Of a stretch of DNA of 6,539 bases, positions 1 to 6,386 are shown piece by piece (position 1 is the stretch's first letter; the number at the start of each line of letters is the position of its first letter). The notes under the pieces are model-generated. The model worked only from the letters and a program-made list of their open reading frames with translations. It searched no databases and was not told the origin of the DNA. Source of the DNA: JBMHDN01 sp049889355 (GTDB lineage: Bacteria; Pseudomonadota; Alphaproteobacteria; Puniceispirillales; Puniceispirillaceae); the NCBI GenBank assembly GCA_049889355.1, contig JBMHDN010000044.1:1-6539 (forward strand), given 5' to 3'. Both the position numbers and the translations under genes were made by a program.

Positions 1-363
1 GTTCAGTGGGGCAAAGCGCTGCGCACCCGTGCCGCCACCACCACGTCCATCACCTGTGCGATAGGTGCCTGCGGCGTGCCAGGTCATGCGGATGAAAAAC
101 GGACCATAATGGCCATAATCAGCTGGCCACCATTCCTGAGACTCAGTCATTAAATCTGTGAGATCTTGTTTTAAGGCCCAATAATCCAGCTCTTTGAACG
201 CTTTGGCATAGTCAAAGCCTTCATCCATCGGGTTAGAGCGCGCATCATGCTGGCGCAGCAGGCCGAGATTGAGCTGGTTTGGCCACCAGTCTCTGTTAGA
301 ACGCACGTCACTCTTGGCATGCGCGGTGCCATGCATGACGGGGCATTTTGAAAGTTCATTCAT
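1..363 (-). CDS. katG: Catalase-peroxidase KatG, N-terminal 121 residues (cut by the window edge)
   Basis: Bifunctional haem catalase-peroxidase that removes hydrogen peroxide. The reading frame is open from the ATG at 363 down to base 1, so only the first 121 residues are present. The N-terminus (CPVMHG, then RDWWPNQLNL) and the stretch EWWPADYGHYGPFFIRMTWH are characteristic of KatG. The distal haem-pocket residues are visible as Arg92, Trp95 and His96 in RMTWHAAGTYR. In the family this Trp belongs to the Met-Tyr-Trp adduct needed for catalase activity. The Tyr and Met partners and the proximal His lie outside the window. The start is supported by AAGGAG six bases upstream. No signal peptide is seen, so the protein is probably cytoplasmic. 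It is divergent from oxyR, whose product is its expected activator. The family is about 720-750 residues long. Identity is very secure. Confidence 0.96.
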   Translation of the reverse strand, partial: MNELSKCPVMHGTAHAKSDVRSNRDWWPNQLNLGLLRQHDARSNPMDEGFDYAKAFKELDYWALKQDLTDLMTESQEWWPADYGHYGPFFIRMTWHAAGTYRTGDGRGGGGTGAQRFAPLN

Positions 364-449
364 AGGTATCTCCTTCGAGCAGATTTATCGCCTGTGTTCA
401 ATCCTGAAGCCGGTCTCAATATCGCGCGTGATATCGCCTCTCATTTGTT

Positions 450-477
450 ACTATGTGGTTGTTTTTATGTTCGTAAA
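450..477 (-). promoter_or_regulatory. Possible katG promoter
   Basis: On the minus strand TTTACG (477-472) and CATAGT (455-450) are separated by 16 bp, each matching 4 of 6 bases of the sigma-70 consensus. The -35 box lies directly beside the OxyR-like palindromes at 480-516, the position from which OxyR usually activates. The boxes are weak, which fits an activator-dependent promoter, but the assignment rests on sequence alone. Confidence 0.35.
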
Positions 478-478
478 A

Positions 479-507
479 TTGAAATAAATTTCATGTAATG
501 TTAGATT
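479..507 (+). promoter_or_regulatory. Possible oxyR promoter
   Basis: TTGAAA (479-484) and TAGATT (502-507) are separated by 17 bp and lie about 40 bp before the oxyR start codon. The -10 box is inside the palindrome at 500-516, so a regulator bound there would block transcription. This matches the known autorepression of oxyR in enterobacteria. Predicted by eye. Confidence 0.45.
480..493. repeat. Inverted repeat TGAAAT-N2-ATTTCA, possible second OxyR contact
   Basis: A perfect 6+2+6 inverted repeat. Its centre (486.5) is 21.5 bp from the centre of the palindrome at 500-516 (508), about two helical turns, which is the spacing between the two halves of a tetrameric OxyR operator. Its sequence matches the enterobacterial OxyR consensus poorly (about 3 of 10 positions), so it would be a degenerate half at best. 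Confidence 0.35.
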
Positions 508-516
508 TAATCTAAC
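500..516. promoter_or_regulatory. 17-bp palindrome, candidate OxyR operator between katG and oxyR
   Basis: GTTAGATTTAATCTAAC is a perfect palindrome with 8-bp arms around one central base. Aligned to the classical OxyR half-operator ATAGnTnnnAnCTAT at 501-515, it matches 8 of 10 defined positions; only the outermost two bases differ. It overlaps the predicted oxyR -10 box and lies upstream of the predicted katG -35 box, so one site could repress oxyR and activate katG. The palindrome and match are seen directly; the protein that binds is inferred. Confidence 0.65.
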
Positions 517-546
517 AAACAGACCGTGTTCCTTTGAGGAAGTGAG

Positions 547-1455
547 ATGAAGCTATACCCGTCCAGCAAACAGCTACAATATCTGGCAGCTTTATATCAG
601 CACCGTCATTTTGGTCAGGCGGCATCTGCCTGTTTTGTGACCACCCCCACTTTGAGTGCCGGTATCAAAGAGCTCGAGCAGGTGCTGGGGGTAGTCCTGG
701 CTGAAAGGTCAAACCGGTCTGTTCATTTTACCGCGGCTGGTGAGGCGCTGGCACGGCAAGCGGTCAAAGCCCTTGCACAGCTTGAAGAAATGACGCAAAT
801 GGCAAAGGCGCAGCAAGCACCTCTTTCTGGGCCATTCCGCCTTGGCGTTATTCCCACCATCGGACCGTTCTTAATGCCGCCTCTGGTAGCTGAACTTGCC
901 GGACATCATCCAGATCTCGATCTCTATATTGAAGAATATCAAACAGACATGCTGCTCAGCCAGCTCAGAGACGGGCGCATTGATGCAGCGGTCATTGCCC
1001 TGCCTTACATTATCGATCAGTTTGAGAGCCGATTTATCTGTGATGACCAGTTTTATTTCACCTGCTCGCGCTCCCATCCGCTTGCCGCATCACCTAAACT
1101 GAATTCGCAGGCCCTTGATGCAGAAACAATGCTGTTGATGGGAGAAGGGCATTGCCTGACCCTGCATGCGGCGCCTTTTTGCCAGCGTCGCGGACAGGCA
1201 CCGGTGCTCTGGTCTGCCAGCTCTATCTTCAGCCTTGCCCAGATGGTGGCAGCCGGACAAGGAACATGCCTGTTGCCTGAGATGGCGGTTCAGTCAGGCC
1301 TTTTCGGTCGCTCTGAATTGTCATTTGTCCCGCTGGAACAAGAAGCCCGCCGTGAGATACATCTGATTTGGCGTCCAACCACCACCAGCAATGCCAGTCT
1401 GGATGCGCTGTATCAACGTCTAATCAAAGCTGTATCTACTACATCTGCATTATGA
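547..1455 (+). CDS. oxyR: Peroxide-sensing LysR-family regulator OxyR
   Basis: LysR-type transcription factor that senses hydrogen peroxide through a reversible disulfide. The N-terminal winged helix-turn-helix covers roughly residues 5-65 (QLQYLAALYQHRHFGQAA, then TTPTLSAGIKELEQVLG). The effector domain follows from about residue 95. Cys203 and Cys212 in GEGHCLTLHAAPFC keep the nine-residue spacing of Cys199 and Cys208 in the E. coli protein, and the following MVAAGQGTCLLP segment is also typical. The length of 302 residues is normal (about 305). GAGGA lies six bases before the ATG. It is divergent from katG, its usual target, and convergent with the glutathione S-transferase gene 12 bp away. 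The palindrome over its promoter suggests autorepression. The redox cysteines distinguish it from other LysR proteins, so the call is secure. Confidence 0.94.
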   Translation: MKLYPSSKQLQYLAALYQHRHFGQAASACFVTTPTLSAGIKELEQVLGVVLAERSNRSVHFTAAGEALARQAVKALAQLEEMTQMAKAQQAPLSGPFRLGVIPTIGPFLMPPLVAELAGHHPDLDLYIEEYQTDMLLSQLRDGRIDAAVIALPYIIDQFESRFICDDQFYFTCSRSHPLAASPKLNSQALDAETMLLMGEGHCLTLHAAPFCQRRGQAPVLWSASSIFSLAQMVAAGQGTCLLPEMAVQSGLFGRSELSFVPLEQEARREIHLIWRPTTTSNASLDALYQRLIKAVSTTSAL

Positions 1456-1467
1456 GGGCAGAAGGGC

Positions 1468-2346
1468 TCAATCTGCATTGGTTAGTGCCATAAAGGCCGG
1501 CCAGGCTTCTGGGTCGATGCAGGTTTTATCGCGGCAGGCCGCATTGCAAAACCCATAGATTTTTCCTGCCATCTCCAGAAAATGCGCAACAGGCTGACCT
1601 GAATAAGGGCAAAGATTATTCACAGAATCTGTACGTTCTGTTGGTGTGGCATGGCGCGGTTCTGGCCCGGGCCAGTCTGTCTGGCTGTAAGGCTTGTCAT
1701 AGTAAGATTGTGGGGCATGGGTCAGACCAAGGGCGCGAAATTGTCGGAAAGGCAGGTGGGCCAGATGCATATCAACATAGCTCTGCATAGTTGCTGAGAT
1801 AGGCAGGCCATATCCGGCAAGCCGGGCCGCCACCGGCGCATAAAACGCATCTGCCGCGCTATAGGCTCCGCAAAGCCAGCTTGTCTTGTCTTTGCGCACT
1901 GCCCAGAGCGATTCTAACCTATCCAAATCAGCCTGTAATGTATCAGATACGGGCATATCTGTATAGGCAAGGCGCGTATTCATTGGGCATTGCGTGCGCA
2001 AGCTTGTAAAACTGCTGTGCATTTCAGCTATCAGATTGCGGGCAAGGGCGCGCTGGCCTGGGTCAGATGGCAGCAAGCCGGCCTCTGGGTGGCGGCTATG
2101 TAATTCTTCAACAAGTGCAATACTATCGGTAAAATAGCTGCCATCTTCTGCAGCGACGACAGGAACGGTTTTCAATGCTACTGGCGGATTATCGGCAAAA
2201 GCCTCTAAGTCAGATCGAAATCCTGGCTGATAAAACCGGGTGGTTTCCACCTTAACTGGTATGCCAAAAGCCTTGAAAGCAAGCCAGCCACGCAAAGACC
2301 AGCTGGAATAAGACGGATCGCCAATCAAAAGCCGATAAGATGCCAT
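1468..2346 (-). CDS. Glutathione S-transferase-like protein with C-terminal cysteine-rich domain
   Basis: Soluble glutathione S-transferase-like protein, presumably cytoplasmic; substrate unknown. The thioredoxin-like domain covers about residues 1-85: SYSSWSLRG (13-20) holds the likely catalytic serine, TVPVV (60-64) gives the cis-proline loop, and TDSIAL (73-78) corresponds to the glutathione-binding E/D-S motif. The helical domain follows to about residue 210, with SAADAFYAPVAARL (163-176) as the N-capping-box helix. Residues 240-292 exceed the usual GST length of 200-230 and form a small module with Cys246 (CPYSG), Cys267 and Cys271 (FCNAAC), Cys276, then DPEAWPAF. This resembles YHS/TRASH-type metal-binding modules, but metal binding is inferred. 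GGAGATT lies just before the ATG, which supports the start. The gene is convergent with oxyR and divergent from the hglS-like gene. The GST fold is secure; the function is open. Confidence 0.88.
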   Translation of the reverse strand: MASYRLLIGDPSYSSWSLRGWLAFKAFGIPVKVETTRFYQPGFRSDLEAFADNPPVALKTVPVVAAEDGSYFTDSIALVEELHSRHPEAGLLPSDPGQRALARNLIAEMHSSFTSLRTQCPMNTRLAYTDMPVSDTLQADLDRLESLWAVRKDKTSWLCGAYSAADAFYAPVAARLAGYGLPISATMQSYVDMHLAHLPFRQFRALGLTHAPQSYYDKPYSQTDWPGPEPRHATPTERTDSVNNLCPYSGQPVAHFLEMAGKIYGFCNAACRDKTCIDPEAWPAFMALTNAD

Positions 2347-2469
2347 TTTTAATCTCCTGATGCTTGCTGGCCATAAATGCGTCTGCTGGATGGAATTTTT
2401 AAATCAAGCAGATTGCCTCACTCGGCATTTCTGCGCCATAGTAAACAACTGAATATGTAAGATGATCAA

Positions 2470-2475
2470 TATAAA
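2470..2475 (+). promoter_or_regulatory. Possible -10 box for the hglS-sulfatase operon
   Basis: TATAAA matches 5 of 6 bases of the sigma-70 -10 consensus and lies 45 bp before the first start codon. No good -35 box is found 15-18 bp upstream. Transcription would begin near 2482, just ahead of the AGGTTA cluster. Weak prediction. Confidence 0.3.
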
Positions 2476-2486
2476 GCAAAACATCA

Positions 2487-2513
2487 TAACCTGCAGAGGT
2501 TAATAAAAGGTTA
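2487..2513. promoter_or_regulatory. Cluster of three AGGTTA half-sites, candidate operator
   Basis: TAACCT (2487-2492) and AGGTTA (2497-2502) form a perfect inverted repeat with a 4-bp spacer GCAG. A second direct AGGTTA (2508-2513) follows 11 bp later, about one helical turn. The two direct copies also share flanking bases (A.AGGTTA..AAA). The cluster ends 6 bp before the ATG at 2520, downstream of the possible -10 box, a position typical of a repressor site. The repeats are seen directly; the regulator is unknown. The third copy may partly serve as the ribosome binding site, through AAAAGG at 2505-2510. Confidence 0.5.
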
Positions 2514-2519
2514 GCAAAG

Positions 2520-3902
2520 ATGGTTTTTATGCATCCAGATGTCCTGCGTCAGGCGTTTTCAGCGGCTATGTCTGATATGTATCGCGGCGAAGTGCCAGCT
2601 TATGGTGAGTTGCTGGATATTGTGCGCGATGTCAATGAGGCACTGCTGGCGAGCCCGGATGCGCAGAGACTAGGTCTGGATACACAAGAAGATATCAGCC
2701 GGATATCAGATGAGCGCCATGGGGCGATACGCCTTGGCACTGCAGCAGAATTAGCCATGATGCGCCGTGCTTTTGCGCTGATGGGTATGTTCCCTGTTGA
2801 TTATTATGATCTCAGCATAGCTTCTATTCCTGTGCATTCAACGGCCTTTCGACCGATTGACCGCCGCGCGCTTGCACGCAACCCCTTCCGGGTTTTCACC
2901 TCGCTATTGCGGCTGGAGCTGATCGAAGATGACACATTGCGCCGTCTGGCAGAAGACATTCTCTCAGCGCGTAAAATATTCTCACAAGAGGCCATTGCGC
3001 TGATTGAGAAGGCGGAAAAACAAGGCGGGCTGGATGAGGCAGATGCATCACAGTTTGTGCAGGAAATGACCCATATTTTCAAATGGCGGTCTCATGCGCT
3101 GGTCGCACAAGATACCTATGCGCAGCTGCATGATGCGCATCGCCTTATCGCTGATGTAGTGTCTTTTAAAGGACCGCATATCAATCATCTGACTCCCAGA
3201 ACATTGGATATTGATAGCTGTCAGATGGCGATGCACACAGCCGGCCTGCCTGCCAAAGCCGTGATTGAGGGGCCGCCAAAACGCCAATGTCCAATTTTAC
3301 TGCGTCAAACCAGCTTTAAGGCTTTGCGTGAAGCTGTGTCATTTATAAATGCAGATGGTGGTGAAACAGATGGTCATCACACAGCGCGCTTTGGTGAGAT
3401 TGAACAGCGTGGTATCGCCCTAACCCCGAAAGGGCGTGCGCTTTATGACAGGCTCTTGGCCGAAACCAGAGAACAGATCAAGCCGGCACCAGATGGCTCT
3501 AATGCCGCAGATTATGTCGCCGCCTTAGAAGCCAGCTTTTCGGCCTTTCCAGATGACTGGCGGGCATTGCATGATGCAGGTCTTGGCTATTTTCGCTACC
3601 GTCTTGTCCAAGGCTCAGAACAAGCCGATTTCACCCGGCCTATCTCTGATTTGCTGGATCAGGGGGTGCTGGCCATCACACCGATTATTTATGAAGATTT
3701 TCTGCCTGTCAGCGCGGCGGGTATTTTCCAGTCTAATCTGGGTGATAGTGATACCCCTTCTTATGATGCGGCCGCAAACCAACAGGCTTTTGAAGCTGAT
3801 ATGGGCGGCCCTGTTCATGATGGCTTTGGCCTTTATGCCGCCATTCAGGATCAGTCTTTGGCCGCCTGTAAACAGCAGGCCACAGAGCTGGCCACCTCTT
3901 AA
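2520..3902 (+). CDS. hglS: DUF1338 protein, 2-oxoadipate dioxygenase/decarboxylase (HglS/YdcJ family)
   Basis: Non-haem Fe(II) enzyme of the vicinal-oxygen-chelate fold. Characterised HglS converts 2-oxoadipate and O2 to D-2-hydroxyglutarate and CO2 in bacterial lysine catabolism. Family hallmarks are ERHGAIRLGT (65-74), GPHINHLTPRTLDID (218-232), ARFGEIEQRGIALTPKGRALYD (from 289) and YEDFLPVSAAGIF (391-403). The predicted iron ligands are His67, His223 and Glu293, and Arg71 matches the substrate-binding Arg of HglS, so the active site looks intact. The length of 460 residues is normal for the family. The start at 2520 is preferred because AAAAGG ends nine bases upstream; an in-frame ATG at 2529 is the alternative. 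There is no signal peptide. It is the first gene of a probable operon with the sulfatase (15-bp gap). No other lysine-catabolism gene is visible, so the family is sure but the true 2-oxo acid substrate is not. Confidence 0.87.
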   Translation: MVFMHPDVLRQAFSAAMSDMYRGEVPAYGELLDIVRDVNEALLASPDAQRLGLDTQEDISRISDERHGAIRLGTAAELAMMRRAFALMGMFPVDYYDLSIASIPVHSTAFRPIDRRALARNPFRVFTSLLRLELIEDDTLRRLAEDILSARKIFSQEAIALIEKAEKQGGLDEADASQFVQEMTHIFKWRSHALVAQDTYAQLHDAHRLIADVVSFKGPHINHLTPRTLDIDSCQMAMHTAGLPAKAVIEGPPKRQCPILLRQTSFKALREAVSFINADGGETDGHHTARFGEIEQRGIALTPKGRALYDRLLAETREQIKPAPDGSNAADYVAALEASFSAFPDDWRALHDAGLGYFRYRLVQGSEQADFTRPISDLLDQGVLAITPIIYEDFLPVSAAGIFQSNLGDSDTPSYDAAANQQAFEADMGGPVHDGFGLYAAIQDQSLAACKQQATELATS

Positions 3903-3917
3903 GGCAAAGGAAGTCCT

Positions 3918-5357
3918 ATGTCGCAACAAAACCTACTGGTCATTATGTCTGATGAGCATCGACGTGATGCGATGGGGGTGATGGGTCATCCGATTGCAAA
4001 AACACCGCATTTGGACAAGCTGGCAGGTGAAGGATGTTTGTTCCGGCGTGCTTATACAGCCTCGCCAATGTGTGTGCCGACCAGAGCGGCCTTTGCCACA
4101 GGCACTTATGTGCATCAGAACCGACATTGGGACAGTGTCGCTGCCTATGATGGTCAGCAGAAAAGCTGGATGCATCATTTACGCAATGCAGGTTATGAGA
4201 CCACATCTATTGGTAAATTGCATTTCAAATCAGGGGATAATGATAACGGCTTTTCACAAGAAATTCTGCCGATGCATATTGTCAATGAAACAGGCTGGTT
4301 GGTTGGTTTATTGCGCAAAGACCCGCCTGCCTATGATGTAGCTTATGAATTGGCTGAGCAGGTCGGGCGGGGCCGCTCTAGCTATACTGATTATGATCTG
4401 GCTATTACACAGGCTGCTGAAAACTGGCTTGCTGACCCGGCCCGAAAAGCAAAACCCTTTGCTGGTTTTGTCTCGCTGGTCTCTCCGCATTATCCCTTGA
4501 TCGCCCCAGATGCGTTTTATGATCTCTATGATCCAGACGAGATGCCTTTGCCAACAGGGACGTTATCCAGCCATCCGGAAATCCAAAATATGGCCCGGTT
4601 TTTCGATTATGACAGCCATTTTGACGAGGCGTGTATGCGCCGGGCCATTGCCGCCTATTATGGGCTGGTCAGTTTTATGGATGATTGCGTAGGACGGGTT
4701 GTAAAGGCACTGGAAGCAGCGGGGCTGGCTGAAAACACAACTGTCATCTATCTTTCTGATCACGGCGAAATGCTGGGGGATAAGGGGCTTTGGACCAAGC
4801 AGGTGATGTATGAAGCCTCTGCCGGCATTCCGATGATTATGCGCGGTCCGGATGTACCGGCTGGTCAGATTGTGGATAGCCCAACGCATCTGCTGGATGT
4901 GTCCGCTACTGCCTTGTCGCTGGCAGGTCTGGAAAAACCGGCAGCATGGCCAGGGCTGGATTTGCATCAGATATCTTTTGCAGAGCGTACAGGTGATGAT
5001 AGCCTTTGTGAGCGCGCGCTTTTATCTGAATATCATGATGGTGGGTCGACCACCGGTGCCTTTATGCTGGTCTTTGGGCGTTATAAATATGTCTATTATG
5101 CTGGTATGCCAGCCCAGCTGTTTGATTTGGAAACAGACCCAGACGAAGAACATGATCTGATAAATGAGCCGGCCTATCAGGCTGTTGCAGAAGAGGGAAG
5201 GCGCCGATTATTTGAAATTTGCGACCCAGAAGCTGTCTCAGCACAGGCCTTTCGTGATCAGGCCAAAATCATTGCGGATCATGGCGGCAGGCAGGCTTGT
5301 CTTGACGCGTTTTTGTTTAATGCTACCCCTATTCCAGAAGAGGTTAAAACCCGCTAG
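3918..5357 (+). CDS. Cytoplasmic Cys-type sulfatase, choline-sulfatase-like
   Basis: Sulfatase of the alkaline phosphatase superfamily that would hydrolyse a sulfate ester, releasing sulfate and an alcohol. The signature SPMCVPTRAAFATG places Cys52 as the residue that a formylglycine-generating enzyme oxidises (C-x-P-x-R, Arg56). Other expected active-site residues are Asp12 in MSDEH, Lys100 and His102 in GKLHF, His191 in SPHYP, Asp281-His282 in SDHGEMLGDKG and Lys294. An Asp-His metal pair, where classical arylsulfatases have Asp-Asn, and the DHGEMLGDKGLWTK segment point to the choline sulfatase / phosphonate monoester hydrolase branch. The YDGQQKSWMHHLRNAGYETTSIGK region resembles BetC. There is no signal peptide, as in BetC, so the substrate must be imported. 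AAGGAAG precedes the ATG, 15 bp after the hglS-like gene. Its stop interlocks with that of the opposing regulator. The substrate is not established; a phosphonate or phosphodiester cannot be excluded. Confidence 0.85.
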   Translation: MSQQNLLVIMSDEHRRDAMGVMGHPIAKTPHLDKLAGEGCLFRRAYTASPMCVPTRAAFATGTYVHQNRHWDSVAAYDGQQKSWMHHLRNAGYETTSIGKLHFKSGDNDNGFSQEILPMHIVNETGWLVGLLRKDPPAYDVAYELAEQVGRGRSSYTDYDLAITQAAENWLADPARKAKPFAGFVSLVSPHYPLIAPDAFYDLYDPDEMPLPTGTLSSHPEIQNMARFFDYDSHFDEACMRRAIAAYYGLVSFMDDCVGRVVKALEAAGLAENTTVIYLSDHGEMLGDKGLWTKQVMYEASAGIPMIMRGPDVPAGQIVDSPTHLLDVSATALSLAGLEKPAAWPGLDLHQISFAERTGDDSLCERALLSEYHDGGSTTGAFMLVFGRYKYVYYAGMPAQLFDLETDPDEEHDLINEPAYQAVAEEGRRRLFEICDPEAVSAQAFRDQAKIIADHGGRQACLDAFLFNATPIPEEVKTR

Positions 5358-6301
5358 GTTTTGAGTTGGCGTGGTAAGAGGCCAAAGCGGTTTTTAAAAG
5401 CGCGTGTCAAGGCGGCGGGGCTCTCATAACCTGTGCGCAGTGCCACTTCAGAAACGGACAGGCGGGTATTTTCCAAGAGCTGGCGGGCATGGGTGAGGCG
5501 CAGATGACGATAGGCCAGACCCGGGCTGGTGCCGAGTTCCTGGCGAAAGCGCCGGCTGAGTGTTTTTGGCGGACAGGCAATAGCCGAAGAGAGTTCAGAC
5601 AGGCGCAAAGGCTGTTCTAAATTATCTTGCATCACAGCGAGCGCGCGCTGGACTATGCTGGTGGCGAGCCCATGAGAGCGCGCACCAAGGCTGGTCCCGT
5701 TTTCAGTGCGCACAAACAGATTATCAATATCAACAACCGCTGCTTGACCCAGCTCACTGGCAATCACCTTGCGGGTTAAATCATAGGCAGAATGCGCACC
5801 AGCACAGGTCAGGATATGGCCATCTTCAACAATCCGCCTGCGTTCTGTTTCCACTTGCAAAAAACGCTCGGAAAAGGCGTCAAGCACATCCCAATGCACC
5901 GTGGCTTTGCGGCCATCCAGCAAGCCAGCTGAGGCCATCAGCCAGGGCGAGGTATCAAAGCCAATCACCGTCTTTGCTTTAGCTGTAATCTGGCGCAACA
6001 AGCTGCGGGTAGCAGGCGTATCATGGATGAGATGGTCATAGCTTGCCAATATGAATAAATAATCACAAGGATCACAGCGCTCAGCAGCTGCTTCTGGCAA
6101 GACAGGCAAATCACTAGAAGAAGAGACAGGCTGGCCAGATGGAGTCAAAAACCGCCATTGGAACAAAGCTGATTTTGCAAAGTCATTGGCTGCCCGCATA
6201 GGTTCCAGGCAATTGGCCAGACATAAATTCGAAAACCGGTCAAATAATAAGAACCGGATAGTGATCGCTTCATCACGCGGAATTGACCATTTTTGCATCA
6301 T
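5354..6301 (-). CDS. GlxA-family transcriptional regulator (DJ-1/PfpI-like domain plus AraC HTH), possibly carnitine-responsive
   Basis: Transcription factor with an N-terminal DJ-1/PfpI-like (class I amidotransferase fold) sensor domain, about residues 13-185, and a C-terminal AraC DNA-binding domain, about 215-314. The sensor shows FLLFDRFSNLCLANCLEPMRAAN-like sequence early on, then GFDTSPWLMASAGLLDGR (114-131) and VHWDVLDAF. At the usual nucleophile elbow there is Asp-Thr-Ser rather than Cys, so it should bind a ligand without catalysis. The two helix-turn-helices lie near 235-258 and 283-305, ending in the AraC signature FKNRFGLLPRQLK. The length of 315 residues is typical. Relatives include GbdR and CdhR (glycine betaine and carnitine). 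Divergence from a BKACE gene favours a CdhR-like role. Two adjacent ATGs (6301 and 6298) lack a clear Shine-Dalgarno sequence, so the start is uncertain by a residue or more. Confidence 0.9.
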   Translation of the reverse strand: MMQKWSIPRDEAITIRFLLFDRFSNLCLANCLEPMRAANDFAKSALFQWRFLTPSGQPVSSSSDLPVLPEAAAERCDPCDYLFILASYDHLIHDTPATRSLLRQITAKAKTVIGFDTSPWLMASAGLLDGRKATVHWDVLDAFSERFLQVETERRRIVEDGHILTCAGAHSAYDLTRKVIASELGQAAVVDIDNLFVRTENGTSLGARSHGLATSIVQRALAVMQDNLEQPLRLSELSSAIACPPKTLSRRFRQELGTSPGLAYRHLRLTHARQLLENTRLSVSEVALRTGYESPAALTRAFKNRFGLLPRQLKT

Positions 6302-6318
6302 AAATGACCATTACGGCA
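6284..6318. promoter_or_regulatory. Direct repeat with 21-bp period, candidate operator of the GlxA-type regulator
   Basis: Two 14-mers, TGACCATTTTTGCA (6284-6297) and TGACCATTACGGCA (6305-6318), match at 11 of 14 positions, with the first eight bases identical. Their 21-bp period puts both on one face of the helix, the usual layout of AraC-family operators. The left copy covers the first codons of the regulator gene and the right copy lies in the 85-bp gap before the BKACE gene. Binding could repress the regulator and activate the BKACE gene. The repeat is seen directly; its role is inferred. Confidence 0.5.
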
Positions 6319-6386
6319 AAATGATCAAAAAGGCCAGCACAATAGACTGGACAGAGTTTTTCGATATCCAGCTTTTGGAGGATACC

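Noticed and set aside
269..487. 72-codon plus-strand frame over the start of katG and the intergenic region
   Set aside because: It is mostly antisense to katG and overlaps the regulatory region; the peptide resembles no known family.
1440..1480. Search for a terminator between the convergent oxyR and glutathione S-transferase genes
   Set aside because: The gap is only 12 bp and neither it nor its flanks forms a convincing GC-rich hairpin with a T run.
3553..3981. 142-codon open frame on the plus strand across the hglS-sulfatase junction
   Set aside because: It lies in another frame over two well-supported genes, has no recognisable domain and shows the unusual composition of a shadow frame.
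4563..4967. 134-codon open frame on the minus strand inside the sulfatase gene
   Set aside because: It is antisense to conserved sulfatase motifs, with no ribosome binding site or domain that would support it.
5455..5960. Loss of the catalytic Cys in the DJ-1-like domain of the GlxA-type regulator
   Set aside because: Replacement at the nucleophile elbow is common in this regulator family, so it is not unusual.
6291..6321. Inverted repeat TTTTGC / GCAAAA around the regulator start
   Set aside because: It has short A/T-rich arms and a 19-bp spacer; the 21-bp direct repeat over the same bases is the stronger pattern.
6347..6371. Inverted repeat CTGGA-N15-TCCAG before the BKACE gene
   Set aside because: The arms are only five bases with a long loop, easily due to chance, and no family-typical site is recognised.
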